Shown: positions 16,608 through 25,358, numbered from the stretch's first letter. The stretch: DNA of 64,000 bases from an uncultured Clostridia bacterium (GCA_947627205.1 CANQVE010000001.1:151532-215531); one strand, 5' to 3'. Notes: generated by a model from the letters alone, not told the origin. Numbers and translations are program-made.

Positions 16608-17153
16608 ATGAAATATGTATGCCCTGTCTGCGGATACGTTTATATCGGCGAGTCCGCGCCCGAGAAATGCCCCCAGTGCGGCGTTCCCGGAAGCAAGTTT
16701 AAAGTTATGGAAGAGGACAACAAGCTCGTGTTTGCCTGCGAGCATGAAGTAGGTATCATCGAGGGCGTTCCCGAGGAGATAGTTGACGGTCTTCGCGCTA
16801 ACTTCACGGGCGAATGCACCGAGGTAGGTATGTATCTCGCTATGGCTAGAGCCGCTTTCAGAGAGGGTTATGCCGAGGTCGGAATGTACTACGAAAAGGC
16901 TGCTTATGAGGAGGCTGAACATGCGGCAAAGTTCGCGGAAATGCTCGGAGAGGTAGTTTCCGCTTCTACAAAGGAAAACCTCACAAAGCGCGTTGCCGCT
17001 GAACACGGCGCTACAGAGGGAAAGCTCGACCTCGCGAAAAAGGCTAAGGCAGCTAACCTCGACGCTATCCACGACACTGTTCACGAAATGGCTAAGGACG
17101 AGGCTCGCCACGGAAAAGCATTTGAGGGACTGCTCAACCGCTATTTCAAGTAA
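16608..17153 (+). CDS. reverse rubrerythrin
   Basis: Oxygen and peroxide detoxification in anaerobes: NADH-linked reduction of H2O2 via a diiron site. 181 residues from ATG 16608 (AGGAGG at 16594-16599). Domain order is rubredoxin first ([10 protein letters not shown] and CPQCGVPG, about residues 3-35), then a ferritin-like four-helix domain with diiron ligand motifs EEAEHAAKF and DEARHGKAF. That reversed order defines the revRbr group known from Clostridium. Followed 20 bases later by rubredoxin, a likely electron donor. Confidence 0.92.
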   Translation: MKYVCPVCGYVYIGESAPEKCPQCGVPGSKFKVMEEDNKLVFACEHEVGIIEGVPEEIVDGLRANFTGECTEVGMYLAMARAAFREGYAEVGMYYEKAAYEEAEHAAKFAEMLGEVVSASTKENLTKRVAAEHGATEGKLDLAKKAKAANLDAIHDTVHEMAKDEARHGKAFEGLLNRYFK

Positions 17154-17173
17154 TTTTATCGGAGGAAAATATT

Positions 17174-17329
17174 ATGGAAAAACACGTTTGCCCTTGCGGA
17201 TATGTTTATGATCCCGCTGTAGGAGATCCCGACGGAGGAATTGCTCCCGGAACAAAGTGGGAGGATATTCCCGACGATTGGGTTTGCCCTGTTTGCGGAC
17301 TTGGTAAGGACGCATTTGAAACCGAATAA
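17174..17329 (+). CDS. rubredoxin with a CxC first knuckle
   Basis: Small electron carrier with one Fe(Cys)4 centre, 51 residues, overlooked by a 60-residue ORF cutoff. GGAGG is 8 bases before ATG 17174. Body matches rubredoxin closely: [16 protein letters not shown], then the second knuckle [14 protein letters not shown]. The first knuckle reads VCPCGY, that is Cys-Pro-Cys-Gly in place of the normal Cys-x-x-Cys-Gly; the codons are unambiguous in the window (TGC CCT TGC GGA). Cotranscribed with reverse rubrerythrin and followed by a strong terminator. Confidence 0.93.
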   Translation: MEKHVCPCGYVYDPAVGDPDGGIAPGTKWEDIPDDWVCPVCGLGKDAFETE

Positions 17330-17352
17330 AACAACTTCGGGTTGCTAAAAAA

Positions 17353-17380
17353 ACGGACTGCTTTTCGGCAGTCCGTTTTT
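17353..17380 (+). terminator. terminator of the rubrerythrin-rubredoxin operon
   Basis: 9-base perfect stem (17353-17361 with 17368-17376), 6-base loop, five T. Confidence 0.9.
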
Positions 17381-17427
17381 CAGTATACAGTATCGTTTCA
17401 GCTTTATGTATAAGCCAAACAGCTCTT

Positions 17428-17727
17428 TTAATTTTTACCAATTGAATTAAACAAAAACTCGCTGATACTGCTGCTTAAGCCCGGTACATACTGATAGAGA
17501 AGAATAAACACAAAAAACATCGCCGAGCAGACAAGGTATATTATCCCCTGAACTATCCTGCGGTTTGCGATATTAAAGATACCGACCGTAAGACCGAAAA
17601 GCGGAATAAGTATCGACGCCAGACACAGCACGAGACTTACCCTTGAATACTCGCGCTTTTCCCTTTCCTGTTTGCAAGCCTTGCAAACTCCGTTTTCCAT
17701 CAATTCTCCGCAATATCTGCAATACAT
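17428..17727 (-). CDS. zinc-ribbon membrane protein, unknown function
   Basis: 99 residues. N-terminal zinc ribbon CRYCGE then CKAC (CxxC...CxxC), a charged stretch, then two hydrophobic helices separated by a short loop. GGAGG precedes ATG 17727. It is 14 bases downstream of a similar zinc-ribbon membrane gene, so the pair is probably an operon. The type (zinc ribbon plus DUF4190-like helices) is common in Clostridia; no function is assigned. Confidence 0.75.
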   Translation of the reverse strand: MYCRYCGELMENGVCKACKQEREKREYSRVSLVLCLASILIPLFGLTVGIFNIANRRIVQGIIYLVCSAMFFVFILLYQYVPGLSSSISEFLFNSIGKN

Positions 17728-17741
17728 TTTTCATTCCTCCG

Positions 17742-18140
17742 TTAACGAAATCTGCTGACATATTCCGCCCATTTGCCCAAAAGATTTATCATAGCTTTAA
17801 ATAACTTTATAATAGTATCAAGAATGGAATCAACTAAAGGGCTGTCTTCATTTGTAATAGCGCTGAAAACAAATTTCATCTCTAAAACTGCGAACACAAT
17901 AACAGCCACGTTCATAACTATATAAGAAATGCTTGCCGCAAGAATAAAACGCTTATAGGGCTTTCCGTTGTTTGAAAGATAGTTTATAAGCCCGTATACA
18001 AAGCCGAATATAGGAAACAAAATGCTTAGGACCATAAACAAAACGTTGAGATTATCTTTAGACGACGGTACAGGCACACCGCAATATGCGCAGAACAAAA
18101 CGTTTTCCTCCAGCTCCTTGCCGCAATTTTCGCAATACAT
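17742..18140 (-). CDS. zinc-ribbon membrane protein, unknown function
   Basis: 132 residues. N-terminal zinc ribbon CENCGKELEENVLFCAYCG, followed by two or three hydrophobic helices (about 30-55 and 63-90) and a C-terminal amphipathic tail. GAGGTG upstream of ATG 18140. Resembles the next gene in plan but not in length. Function unknown. Confidence 0.75.
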   Translation of the reverse strand: MYCENCGKELEENVLFCAYCGVPVPSSKDNLNVLFMVLSILFPIFGFVYGLINYLSNNGKPYKRFILAASISYIVMNVAVIVFAVLEMKFVFSAITNEDSPLVDSILDTIIKLFKAMINLLGKWAEYVSRFR

Positions 18141-18188
18141 TGTTCTTCACCTCAATGTTATTGTATCACAAAAAAACTCTCCTGTCAA

Positions 18189-18221
18189 CAAAAAAAGACC
18201 GACGCCGTTAAGCATCGGTCT
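18189..18221 (-). terminator. terminator of the sugar ABC operon
   Basis: Stem AGACCGA/TCGGTCT (18196-18202 with 18215-18221) extended by weaker pairs, with a T-run on the minus strand (18196-18191). It ends the ABC transporter transcript coming from 21.7 kb. Confidence 0.8.
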
Positions 18222-18244
18222 GTTTTTTAACTTTTGGGGTTTGT

Positions 18245-19153
18245 TTATCCCTTTACTGCGCCGAGAGCTACGCCCTTGATGATGAACTTTGAAAGTATGA
18301 GGTAGATAACTACAACGGGCAGGATAGAAAGTGTAACAACAAGATATCTTGCGCCGTAGTCGCTGAGCTTATCTGCCAGAAGTACCGTCTGTACCATCAT
18401 AGGCATTGTCTTTAAGCTGGTGTCCGCTGTTCCGAGGAGCATGGAGGGCGTATAGAAGTTGTTCCAGCTTGTAACAAAAGCGAATATCGCCTGTACCGCA
18501 AAAGCGGGCTTAAAGATAGGAAGCGCTATCTGCATAAACGTTCTGAACTCTCCGCAGCCGTCTATTCTAGCCGCCTCGACTATTTCAAGCGGGAAAGACG
18601 AGCGCATGTACTGGAGCATATAGAATACTACAGCAGGAGCCGCTATTGACGGAAGAATAAGAGCTATATAAGCCTGAGGTCCGCCATAGAGGTTTATCTG
18701 GATCATAAACTGCAGAAAACCTGTAGATACGACCTGCATAGGAACCATCATGACCGCAAGGATAAAATTCATAGCGAATTTCTTTCCTTTGAAATCATAA
18801 ACTACAAGTCCGTATGCTGTCATTCCGGAGAAGAACACCGTAAGTATAGTTGAGCAACCCGCAATGATAAGGCTGTTTCTATAGCCGTCCCAAAGACGGA
18901 AACTGCTCGCGAAAAATCCGCCGTATACCTCGGGGTTTGTAATGGTATCCCAGTTCTTTCCGAGCGCACCGCTGAAGAAACCGATACCGCTATCAATGAT
19001 CTCGGAGTTGGTTCTTGTCGCGTTTGTAACGATAACATAGATCGGGAACAAGCAGATGATAGTAAGTATAATGCAGACTATCAATCTGATTATAGAGTGA
19101 GTCATCAGACTCCTCCTATACGCCTTGTTGGACTGATTATAAGAATCTGCCAT
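18245..19153 (-). CDS. carbohydrate ABC transporter permease (MalG/LacG type)
   Basis: 302 residues, six hydrophobic helices. Carries the EAA loop for ATPase docking: EAARIDGCGEFRTFMQIALPIFKP (described here only in part: EAARIDG then LPIFKPA). Binding-protein-dependent CUT1 family inner-membrane component. GGAGAG upstream of ATG 19153. Third gene of binding protein, permease, permease; no ATP-binding subunit is in the operon, so a shared MsmX/UgpC-like ATPase elsewhere is expected. Confidence 0.92.
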   Translation of the reverse strand: MADSYNQSNKAYRRSLMTHSIIRLIVCIILTIICLFPIYVIVTNATRTNSEIIDSGIGFFSGALGKNWDTITNPEVYGGFFASSFRLWDGYRNSLIIAGCSTILTVFFSGMTAYGLVVYDFKGKKFAMNFILAVMMVPMQVVSTGFLQFMIQINLYGGPQAYIALILPSIAAPAVVFYMLQYMRSSFPLEIVEAARIDGCGEFRTFMQIALPIFKPAFAVQAIFAFVTSWNNFYTPSMLLGTADTSLKTMPMMVQTVLLADKLSDYGARYLVVTLSILPVVVIYLILSKFIIKGVALGAVKG

Positions 19154-19170
19154 AATAATTCACTCTCCTC

Positions 19171-20157
19171 TCAACCCTTTTTACGTTTCTTCTTCGGCGC
19201 GGTAGAATCGGTATTGAACTTGTTTATAACCATGCCGAGAATAAGCGTGATTATAAAGAGAATAACAGATGCCGCCGCAGAAAGTCCGTAGTTTCTTACA
19301 CCGCCCGTAGTAAATCTCTCGTATACATATACCGCAACAGTTCTCAATGCAGGATTGATGTTATTTGCACGTCCTGTATGGAGCATATACGGGATATCGA
19401 ACATCTGAAGTCCGCCGATAAGAGAAGTAATTACAACGTAAATGAAGATGGGCTTAAGAATAGGCATTGTAATTCTGAAGAATGTACTCGGTCCGCTCGA
19501 ACCGTCTATAGCCGCCGCCTCATAAATGGACGGATCTATTCCGAAAATACCCGACATCAGCAATAGCATGGTATTTCCGAACCACATCCACGTCTGGACC
19601 ATCATAACAATTATTCGTGCTGACCACTCGTTACTTACAAACATGATAGGCTCATTTGTTATGCCTGCGCCTACCAGGAAAGAGTTCAACGCGCCGTAGC
19701 CGCTGTCGTTGAAGATCATCAAAAAGATAGCCGCAACAGAAGCCGCCGTGATGATGTTCGGCATATACATAACTACCTTAAAGAAACCGTTTCCGGGAGT
19801 TTTAATTCTGACGTCGGAAAACCATACCGCAAGCAGGAGCGAAAGTACAAGCTGAACCACGAAGTTTCCTATCCAAAGGATAAACGTGTTTCCTATGGAA
19901 GAAATAAACAAATCATGGTTAGACTGTGCGAATGCACTATCCCCGCCGAAAAGCAGGTTGGCGTAGTTCTCCAGACCTACGAACTTATTAAGTCCCTTGG
20001 TAGAGAAGCCTTGGTTTCCGAAAAAGCTCAGTCTTATGGTGTTTATCAAAGGATAAAACATAAACAATGCGTAGATGATAAAAAACGGCGCAATGAACAT
20101 ATAGCCATATTTTGAATAGCTTACCATCTTGTGCTGTTTTGTCGTCGCATTTGCCAT
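19171..20157 (-). CDS. carbohydrate ABC transporter permease (MalF/UgpA type)
   Basis: 328 residues, six helices plus the N-terminal extension typical of MalF/UgpA partners. EAA loop YEAAAIDGSSG followed by ITMPILKP. Ends with a Lys-rich KKKRKKG tail. AAAAGGGGTG precedes ATG 20157. Separated from the binding protein by a long stem-loop and 17 bases upstream of the second permease gene. Confidence 0.92.
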   Translation of the reverse strand: MANATTKQHKMVSYSKYGYMFIAPFFIIYALFMFYPLINTIRLSFFGNQGFSTKGLNKFVGLENYANLLFGGDSAFAQSNHDLFISSIGNTFILWIGNFVVQLVLSLLLAVWFSDVRIKTPGNGFFKVVMYMPNIITAASVAAIFLMIFNDSGYGALNSFLVGAGITNEPIMFVSNEWSARIIVMMVQTWMWFGNTMLLLMSGIFGIDPSIYEAAAIDGSSGPSTFFRITMPILKPIFIYVVITSLIGGLQMFDIPYMLHTGRANNINPALRTVAVYVYERFTTGGVRNYGLSAAASVILFIITLILGMVINKFNTDSTAPKKKRKKG

Positions 20158-20212
20158 AAAAACACCCCTTTTGTTAAAAATTTTTTATATATAATTTTGC
20201 GCTAAAAAATCA

Positions 20213-20250
20213 ATATACGACTTGCGGGAATCGCTCCCGCAAGCGTATAT
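20213..20250 (-). promoter_or_regulatory. intercistronic stem-loop between binding protein and permeases
   Basis: 16 base pairs in two blocks (20213-20219 with 20244-20250; 20221-20229 with 20235-20243), one bulged A and a 5-base loop, no T-run. In malEFG-type operons such structures protect the upstream binding-protein mRNA and lower permease expression; the same role is inferred here. Confidence 0.7.
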
Positions 20251-20291
20251 TGCAAAAATCACTATTTTACAGCGTAGCCGTTTAACTTAAA

Positions 20292-21632
20292 TTAAACGAT
20301 TTCACCGTAGGTACCAGCAACCTCATCCTTAAAGCCTTTAACAGCATCGTCAACAGATGCGTATGTGCCCTTGATAGCGTAGCCCTGAACAGCGTTGTTG
20401 AATGCGCCCTTGATTACAGAGTCATACTTTGTAACAGAAAGGTTGATCTTGTCAGCACTCTTGTAGAGTACGCCGAACTGGTGGATACCATCCTTGAAGA
20501 GGGAGTTTGTGAGAGAAGTATCCTTAGAAACTTCTTCCATAACTTTCTTGTTGTTCATAAGGTCGCCGCTCTTCTTCGAGTATTCAGCCATTGTTGTCTC
20601 GTTGATAGAGAATGTTTCGATCCACTTCTTAGCGAGGCTCTTGGAGTTGCACTTTGCGCAAACTTCCATATATGTGCCGCCCCAATACCAGCTTGCAGGA
20701 CCTTCGCAAAGTCCGAGAACGCCCTTCTCGTCGCCTGCAAAGTTAGCAGCAATAGAAGTATCGTTGTCGAGAACGCCCCATGTAGGTGCGAAGTCGCCGA
20801 GAGCCTTACCTTCTCTAATTACGTTGTACCAAGGATCCTCCCACTGAGTTTCCTTTGTAACATAGCCCTTGTCAACATAGTCCTTAACTTTCTGGATAAA
20901 GTCTGTAGCGAAGCTGTCTACAACGAGCTTGCCGTCCTGAACCCACTGAGAAGTTCTCTGGCACTGCATGATCTGCCAAAGACCGCCCTCAGAAGCAACG
21001 AGAGCAACGCCGTGATCCTTAGCGAGCTTATCAGCTGTCTGCTCGAAAGTATCCCAGTCTTTTACAAGAGCCTGCATCTCATCGGGAGTCTTAACTCCGA
21101 GATATTCTTCAGCATAGTCTGCTCTGTAAAGGAATCCGCCGGGAGTAGCCTGCCATGTAGCGCCGACAAACTGACCTGCGTCGTTTGTGCCTACCTTAAG
21201 GGTATAAGCATAAGCGTTCGGGAAATCGCTCTCACTAAGTCCGAGAGATGAAAGCGGTGTTATAAAGTCGCGCTCGTCGTTGGGATAAAGTGCAGCCCAG
21301 TCAGCATCGCAGAAGATAAGGTCTGCGTCGCCGGAGCCCAGAAGATAATCATCATATCCGTCACGCGCGTCTTCGCCGCCTGCGCCTACTTTCTTCCAAA
21401 CTACCTTGTCCTTGGGTGTTCCTGTAGCCTCGCAGAAGTAGTCTATAAGTCCCTGCATATCACTGTTTGATTCCCAAGACAGAATGGTTAAGGTATCATC
21501 GTCATCTGTAAGTTCTGCTTCGGGAAGTTTGTGAGCGCCCTGCTCTTCTTCGGTGTTGTTACAGCCTGAGAAAGACACTGCCGCAAGAGCAGCTGCAGAA
21601 GCCAAAACTCCTGCCAATATTCTTTTCTTCAT
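20292..21632 (-). CDS. sugar-binding lipoprotein of an ABC transporter
   Basis: 446 residues, family 1 extracellular solute-binding protein. Signal peptide with lipobox FSGC (Cys about 24), then an acidic linker, then the two-lobe binding fold with aromatic-rich segments (WQATPGGFLYRADYAEE, GPASWYWGGTYMEV). High expression is suggested by the AGGAGG site and the stem-loop after the gene. Substrate cannot be read from sequence; a family-1 protein with two CUT1 permeases indicates an oligosaccharide. Confidence 0.9.
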   Translation of the reverse strand: MKKRILAGVLASAAALAAVSFSGCNNTEEEQGAHKLPEAELTDDDDTLTILSWESNSDMQGLIDYFCEATGTPKDKVVWKKVGAGGEDARDGYDDYLLGSGDADLIFCDADWAALYPNDERDFITPLSSLGLSESDFPNAYAYTLKVGTNDAGQFVGATWQATPGGFLYRADYAEEYLGVKTPDEMQALVKDWDTFEQTADKLAKDHGVALVASEGGLWQIMQCQRTSQWVQDGKLVVDSFATDFIQKVKDYVDKGYVTKETQWEDPWYNVIREGKALGDFAPTWGVLDNDTSIAANFAGDEKGVLGLCEGPASWYWGGTYMEVCAKCNSKSLAKKWIETFSINETTMAEYSKKSGDLMNNKKVMEEVSKDTSLTNSLFKDGIHQFGVLYKSADKINLSVTKYDSVIKGAFNNAVQGYAIKGTYASVDDAVKGFKDEVAGTYGEIV

Positions 21633-21738
21633 TGGTTTTTCCTCCTAAATGTTATGAGCCTTATCTTATTCCTTATGAATATTCAAAGGCTTATTCGAGC
21701 CTAAAATGATATGGAAATCACTGCTCGTTTACACTGTT

Positions 21739-21767
21739 AGTTTAACACATTTTTTTCACTTTTGCAA
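21739..21767 (-). promoter_or_regulatory. promoter of the sugar ABC operon
   Basis: Minus strand TTGCAA (21767-21762), 17-base spacer, TAAACT (21744-21739), about 105 bases before the binding-protein start. Confidence 0.5.
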
Positions 21768-21801
21768 GTGCTTTTTTTTAAATTTTTTCCAAGCGTTTTC
21801 G

Positions 21802-21813
21802 GAAAACGTTTTC
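21802..21813. promoter_or_regulatory. LacI/CcpA-type operator palindrome
   Basis: Perfect 12-base palindrome GAAAACGTTTTC, in a context close to the cre consensus, with a half-site AAGCGTTTTC beside it at 21791-21800. It lies 35 bases upstream of the operon -35 box. LacI-family control of sugar uptake is likely; no LacI gene is in the window. Confidence 0.6.
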
Positions 21814-22073
21814 AATTTTTTCTTATTGTCTATTTTGCCGACTTTTTAACTTTATAACTTAAATTATGTTTTATTATAAAAAAGCCCGCAAGCCCTTTAT
21901 TTAATCACGTTTTCACAAAGCTGTCACTTTTTACTTAACTAATTTTCACTTTAAAACGTCAAATGTAACTGAATTGTAACTTTTATTTTGTGCATTCTGC
22001 CGATTTTTATTTTTGAGCAACAAAACCCGTATAATTTGAGTAAATTACTTAAATGTTTAGAAAGTGAACAAGC

Positions 22074-22116
22074 AATAAAAACGCTCCGCGGCAAATATCT
22101 TTTTGCAAACGGAGCG
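22074..22116 (-). terminator. terminator of the transcarboxylase operon
   Basis: Stem CGCTCCG/CGGAGCG (22082-22088 with 22110-22116) enclosing a second small stem GCAAA/TTTGC, then TTTTT on the minus strand. Just beyond the 5S-type gene. The rest of 21633-22125 holds the ABC promoter and operator. Confidence 0.75.
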
Positions 22117-22125
22117 CTTGTTTTA

Positions 22126-23529
22126 TTAGACAGGGTGAACTTTGTTCTGTTTATCCGCATGCTCTGCGTCAATTCCGAGCTGTTTGTCGCGGCGAGTCTC
22201 AAAGAACTTCGGAGCAACTTTCGGGAACATCGCGTAGGTGAGAATGTCCTCAACGGACGAGCCGTCGCACCATTCCTTTGCTTCTTCTTTCATCTGCTCA
22301 AACTCGGGTTCGAGCAGGTCTGCGGGACGGCAGGTTATCGGCTCTTCTGAGCCGAGTATCTTCTTTCTGAATTCGGGATCAATTTCGACGGGCGTTCTTC
22401 CGTACTCGCCCTTTACCATGCCCTTGAATTCCTTTGTGACGGTCTTATAGCGCTCGCCCGTGATAACGTTGAACACAGCCTGTGTGCCGACTATCTGTGA
22501 AGTAGGCGTAACGAGCGGCGGGAAGCCCGAATCCTTGCGGACGCGGGGAACTTCTTTCAAGACTTCTTCGAGTTGGTCGGCTTTGCCTGCCTGCTTTAAC
22601 TGTGAGAGCAGGTTTGAAAGCATTCCGCCGGGCACCTGATAAATAAGAGCCTTTGTGTTTGTAGCGAGCATTGACGGATCGAGCAGACCGCTGTCAATGT
22701 ACTTCTTGCGAAGTCCCATAAAGTACTCTCTTATTTCGCCGAGAGCGACAAGGTCAATTCCCGTGTCATATTCCGTTCCCATAAACGTAGCTACTATGGA
22801 CTCTGTAGGAGCGTGAGATGTTCCGAGCGCAAGCGGCGACATAGCCGTATCGACCATATCTACGCCCGCCTCAACTGCCTTTAAAATGCACATAGAAGCA
22901 AGACCGGACGTGTAGTGGGTGTGGAGCTGGATCGGAATTTTGACCGCGCTCTTTAAGTCCTTTACGAGTGTTTCAGCCTCATAAGGCGTGAGCAGAGCAG
23001 CCATATCCTTTATGCAGATAGAATCCGCGCCAGCGTTTTCGACCTGCTTCGCATAATCCATATAGTATTCGTGAGTGAAAACCTCGCCTGTTGTATACGA
23101 AATAGCGACCTGCGCATGGCCGTTTTCCTTTTTTGCCGCTTTGATAGCGGTTTCAAGGTTTCTGATATCGTTTAATGCGTCGAAAATTCTGATAATGTCG
23201 ATACCGTTTGCTATTGACTTCTGAACGAAATACTCAACAAGGTCGTCCGCATAGTGACGATAGCCGAGCATATTCTGTCCTCTGAACAGCATCTGGAGCT
23301 TGGTGTTGGGCATTTCCTTGCGAATAATGCGGAGTCTTTCCCACGGATCCTCATTTAAAAAGCGTATGCACGAGTCAAACGTTGCTCCGCCCCAGCACTC
23401 TGCCGAATAAAATCCGACCTTGTCGAGCGCGGGAAGAATGGGGCGCATATCGTCTATGGACATTCTCGTAGCAAGAAGACTCTGATGTGCGTCGCGGAGA
23501 ACGGTTTCCGTTATTTTCAGTTTAGCCAT
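22126..23529 (-). CDS. transcarboxylase 5S-type / OadA-type carboxyltransferase subunit
   Basis: 467 residues. Moves CO2 between carboxybiotin and pyruvate/oxaloacetate. TIM-barrel motifs of the pyruvate carboxylase/OadA group are intact: RDAHQSLLATRM, the carbamylated-Lys region SICIKDM, and metal ligands LHTHYTSG. Lacks the fused biotinyl domain; a separate biotin carrier is encoded directly upstream. It is the last gene of carboxyltransferase, biotin carrier, OadA-like. No membrane beta subunit or biotin carboxylase is present, which favours a transcarboxylase over a Na+ pump or pyruvate carboxylase. Confidence 0.88.
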   Translation of the reverse strand: MAKLKITETVLRDAHQSLLATRMSIDDMRPILPALDKVGFYSAECWGGATFDSCIRFLNEDPWERLRIIRKEMPNTKLQMLFRGQNMLGYRHYADDLVEYFVQKSIANGIDIIRIFDALNDIRNLETAIKAAKKENGHAQVAISYTTGEVFTHEYYMDYAKQVENAGADSICIKDMAALLTPYEAETLVKDLKSAVKIPIQLHTHYTSGLASMCILKAVEAGVDMVDTAMSPLALGTSHAPTESIVATFMGTEYDTGIDLVALGEIREYFMGLRKKYIDSGLLDPSMLATNTKALIYQVPGGMLSNLLSQLKQAGKADQLEEVLKEVPRVRKDSGFPPLVTPTSQIVGTQAVFNVITGERYKTVTKEFKGMVKGEYGRTPVEIDPEFRKKILGSEEPITCRPADLLEPEFEQMKEEAKEWCDGSSVEDILTYAMFPKVAPKFFETRRDKQLGIDAEHADKQNKVHPV

Positions 23530-23539
23530 AAATATCTCC

Positions 23540-23899
23540 TTAGTTAATAGTGATAACAGCCGCGCCTGTTTCGATAGCGTCGCCCTTGTTTACGAGAACA
23601 GCCGCAACCGTGCCGTCCTTGTCGCAGACGATATCGTTTTCCATTTTCATTGCTTCAAGTACAGCAACGACAGTGCCGTTTGTTACCTTATCGCCGACCT
23701 TTACTTTGACCTCGACGATAGTTCCTCTCATGGGAGCGTTTATGGGAGTTCCGCCTGCCGCAGGAGCCGCAGCCTTTTTGGGAGCGGGAGCCGCCTTAGG
23801 GGCAGCCTTTGAAGCGGCAGCGGGAGCAGTGCTCTCTCCGCTTTCCTCAACGGTTACGTCATAAGCTGTGCCGTTTACTGTGATTACATAATTTTTCAT
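23540..23899 (-). CDS. biotin carrier protein (1.3S type)
   Basis: 119 residues. N-terminal MKNYVITVNGTAYDVTVEE, an Ala/Pro/Lys-rich flexible linker (about 25-50), and a C-terminal biotinyl domain with VLEAMKMEND, the Lys of AMKM being the biotin site. Same plan as the 1.3S subunit of Propionibacterium transcarboxylase and the gamma/delta carriers of decarboxylases. Sits between the two carboxyltransferase genes with gaps of 10 and 24 bases. Confidence 0.92.
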   Translation of the reverse strand: MKNYVITVNGTAYDVTVEESGESTAPAAASKAAPKAAPAPKKAAAPAAGGTPINAPMRGTIVEVKVKVGDKVTNGTVVAVLEAMKMENDIVCDKDGTVAAVLVNKGDAIETGAAVITIN

Positions 23900-23923
23900 T
23901 TTATATACCTCTCTGTATTTTTA

Positions 23924-25252
23924 TCAAAGCGACAAATTCGCGTGTTTTCTGTGCGGAGCATTCTCGCGTTTTCCCGAATACAAGTCTATTGCGCTGAATA
24001 CTGCCTCATAAGAATCGGCGGGATCTATGACCGAGCCAACAAGCCCCGCTTCTGCCGCGGCAAATGCGGAGGTGTCCTGCTCCTCGCCCGCAAATACTTT
24101 CAGAGCCTCGGAGTTCATCGGAGCAATTTCCGCGCCGTCCCATGCTATGGTGACATCAGCGCTGTTGAGTGCGGCGAACGCTGCGCCGAAAGCCTTTCCC
24201 GTAACGAGGTTTATCTTTGCGGTAGTTGCGTTTGCATATACCTGTGCAAGGCGCGCGCAGTCGCGAATACTTCCCGCAAGCTCTGCCGCGCTGCTTCCCT
24301 CAAAGCCCTCTGTATTAACAACAGTCACAACGGGAATAGAGAATGCGTCGGCAAATTCTACAAACCTTGCTATCTTCGCGCAGTCTGCGGCAGTGAGCTT
24401 TTCAGCTTTATCTGTAGTAACAAATGCGGTCGTATTTGAATTTATTGCGGCAAGAGCCGTAACTGCCGCTTTTCCGAACTTTTCGCCAAGTTCTATCTCA
24501 ACGCCCTTGTCGGAGAAAGCCTTTACAAGCTCCATTCCCTTTGCCGAAGCAGAAATGCTTCCGTCGGAGGGTTCAGCCTCCAAATAGCAGAAAGGCACGT
24601 CGAGATTATTTGCGGGAAGCATTGCAAGAAGCGTCTGAGCTTTCTTTACCGCATCCGTTTCGTCCTTTGCAACTATCTGGCACACGCCCGCTTTTGCGGC
24701 GTTTTCGGCAGTTCCCGCGCCCGAAAGTTTTCCGTCCTCGTTATTGAACGGGGAAGTAAGGAATACCTCGCTCTTTTCGGTCGCTATAACGATGTCAGCC
24801 GTAGCCGCGAGCATTGCCGCGCAGCCTGCGCATACGCCCGTAATAACCGCTATCTGCGGAACAACTCCCGACAGCTTTGCAGAAGCGGAGAGTATCTCGG
24901 TATAATCCGCAAGAACGCTCATTCCCTCGCCTATATCGCCGCCCTTTGAATCATAAAAACCTACGACGGGGTTTCCCGCTTTTGCCGCGGACTCGTAAAC
25001 GCGCTTTATCTTTTTTGACGCATACTTGTCCACAGCGCCGCTTTTTACGCTTACGTCCTGAGCAAACGCGAAAACGTTCGCTCCGTTGACATTTCCATAT
25101 CCCGCGACAACAGAACTCGTTTCCTTGTCTGAAGCAAGGAACTTATCCGTTTCCGTAAATGTTCCCTCATCGAAAAACTCAGCGAGCCTTTTTCTCGCGC
25201 CGCTGTCAGGAACGGTCTGTTCCATTTCAGCCAACGTTTTTTTTAATGCCAT
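23924..25252 (-). CDS. acyl-CoA carboxyltransferase subunit (12S/MmdA-like)
   Basis: 442 residues, crotonase-fold carboxyltransferase of the MmdA/PccB/12S group but about 70 residues shorter than usual (near 510). N-terminal half: YESAAKAGNPVVGFYDSKG, GVCAGCAAMLAATADIVIA. C-terminal half: DAFSIPVVTVVNTEGF, INLVTGKAFGAAFAAL, ending KRENAPHRKHANL. Would exchange CO2 between biotin and an acyl-CoA (methylmalonyl- or malonyl-CoA; not determinable here). First gene of the three-gene operon with its own promoter; AGGAGG precedes ATG 25252. Confidence 0.85.
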   Translation of the reverse strand: MALKKTLAEMEQTVPDSGARKRLAEFFDEGTFTETDKFLASDKETSSVVAGYGNVNGANVFAFAQDVSVKSGAVDKYASKKIKRVYESAAKAGNPVVGFYDSKGGDIGEGMSVLADYTEILSASAKLSGVVPQIAVITGVCAGCAAMLAATADIVIATEKSEVFLTSPFNNEDGKLSGAGTAENAAKAGVCQIVAKDETDAVKKAQTLLAMLPANNLDVPFCYLEAEPSDGSISASAKGMELVKAFSDKGVEIELGEKFGKAAVTALAAINSNTTAFVTTDKAEKLTAADCAKIARFVEFADAFSIPVVTVVNTEGFEGSSAAELAGSIRDCARLAQVYANATTAKINLVTGKAFGAAFAALNSADVTIAWDGAEIAPMNSEALKVFAGEEQDTSAFAAAEAGLVGSVIDPADSYEAVFSAIDLYSGKRENAPHRKHANLSL

Positions 25253-25329
25253 AATCTTCCTCCTATTTAAAATATGAACCCTGTATAATTGTAATAAATT
25301 TCCATTGGCTCACAAAAATATCCACGTTA

Positions 25330-25358
25330 ATTATACAACATCTTTCGCCAAATAACAA
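25330..25358 (-). promoter_or_regulatory. transcarboxylase operon promoter
   Basis: Minus strand TTGTTA (25358-25353), 17-base spacer, TATAAT (25335-25330), about 70 bases before the first gene. Confidence 0.65.

Noticed and set aside
18245..21632. Complete ABC importer
   Set aside because: No ATP-binding subunit is encoded within this operon or elsewhere in the window.
22126..25252. Sodium-pumping oxaloacetate or methylmalonyl-CoA decarboxylase
   Set aside because: No beta subunit (OadB/MmdB) or small membrane subunit gene in or beside the operon.
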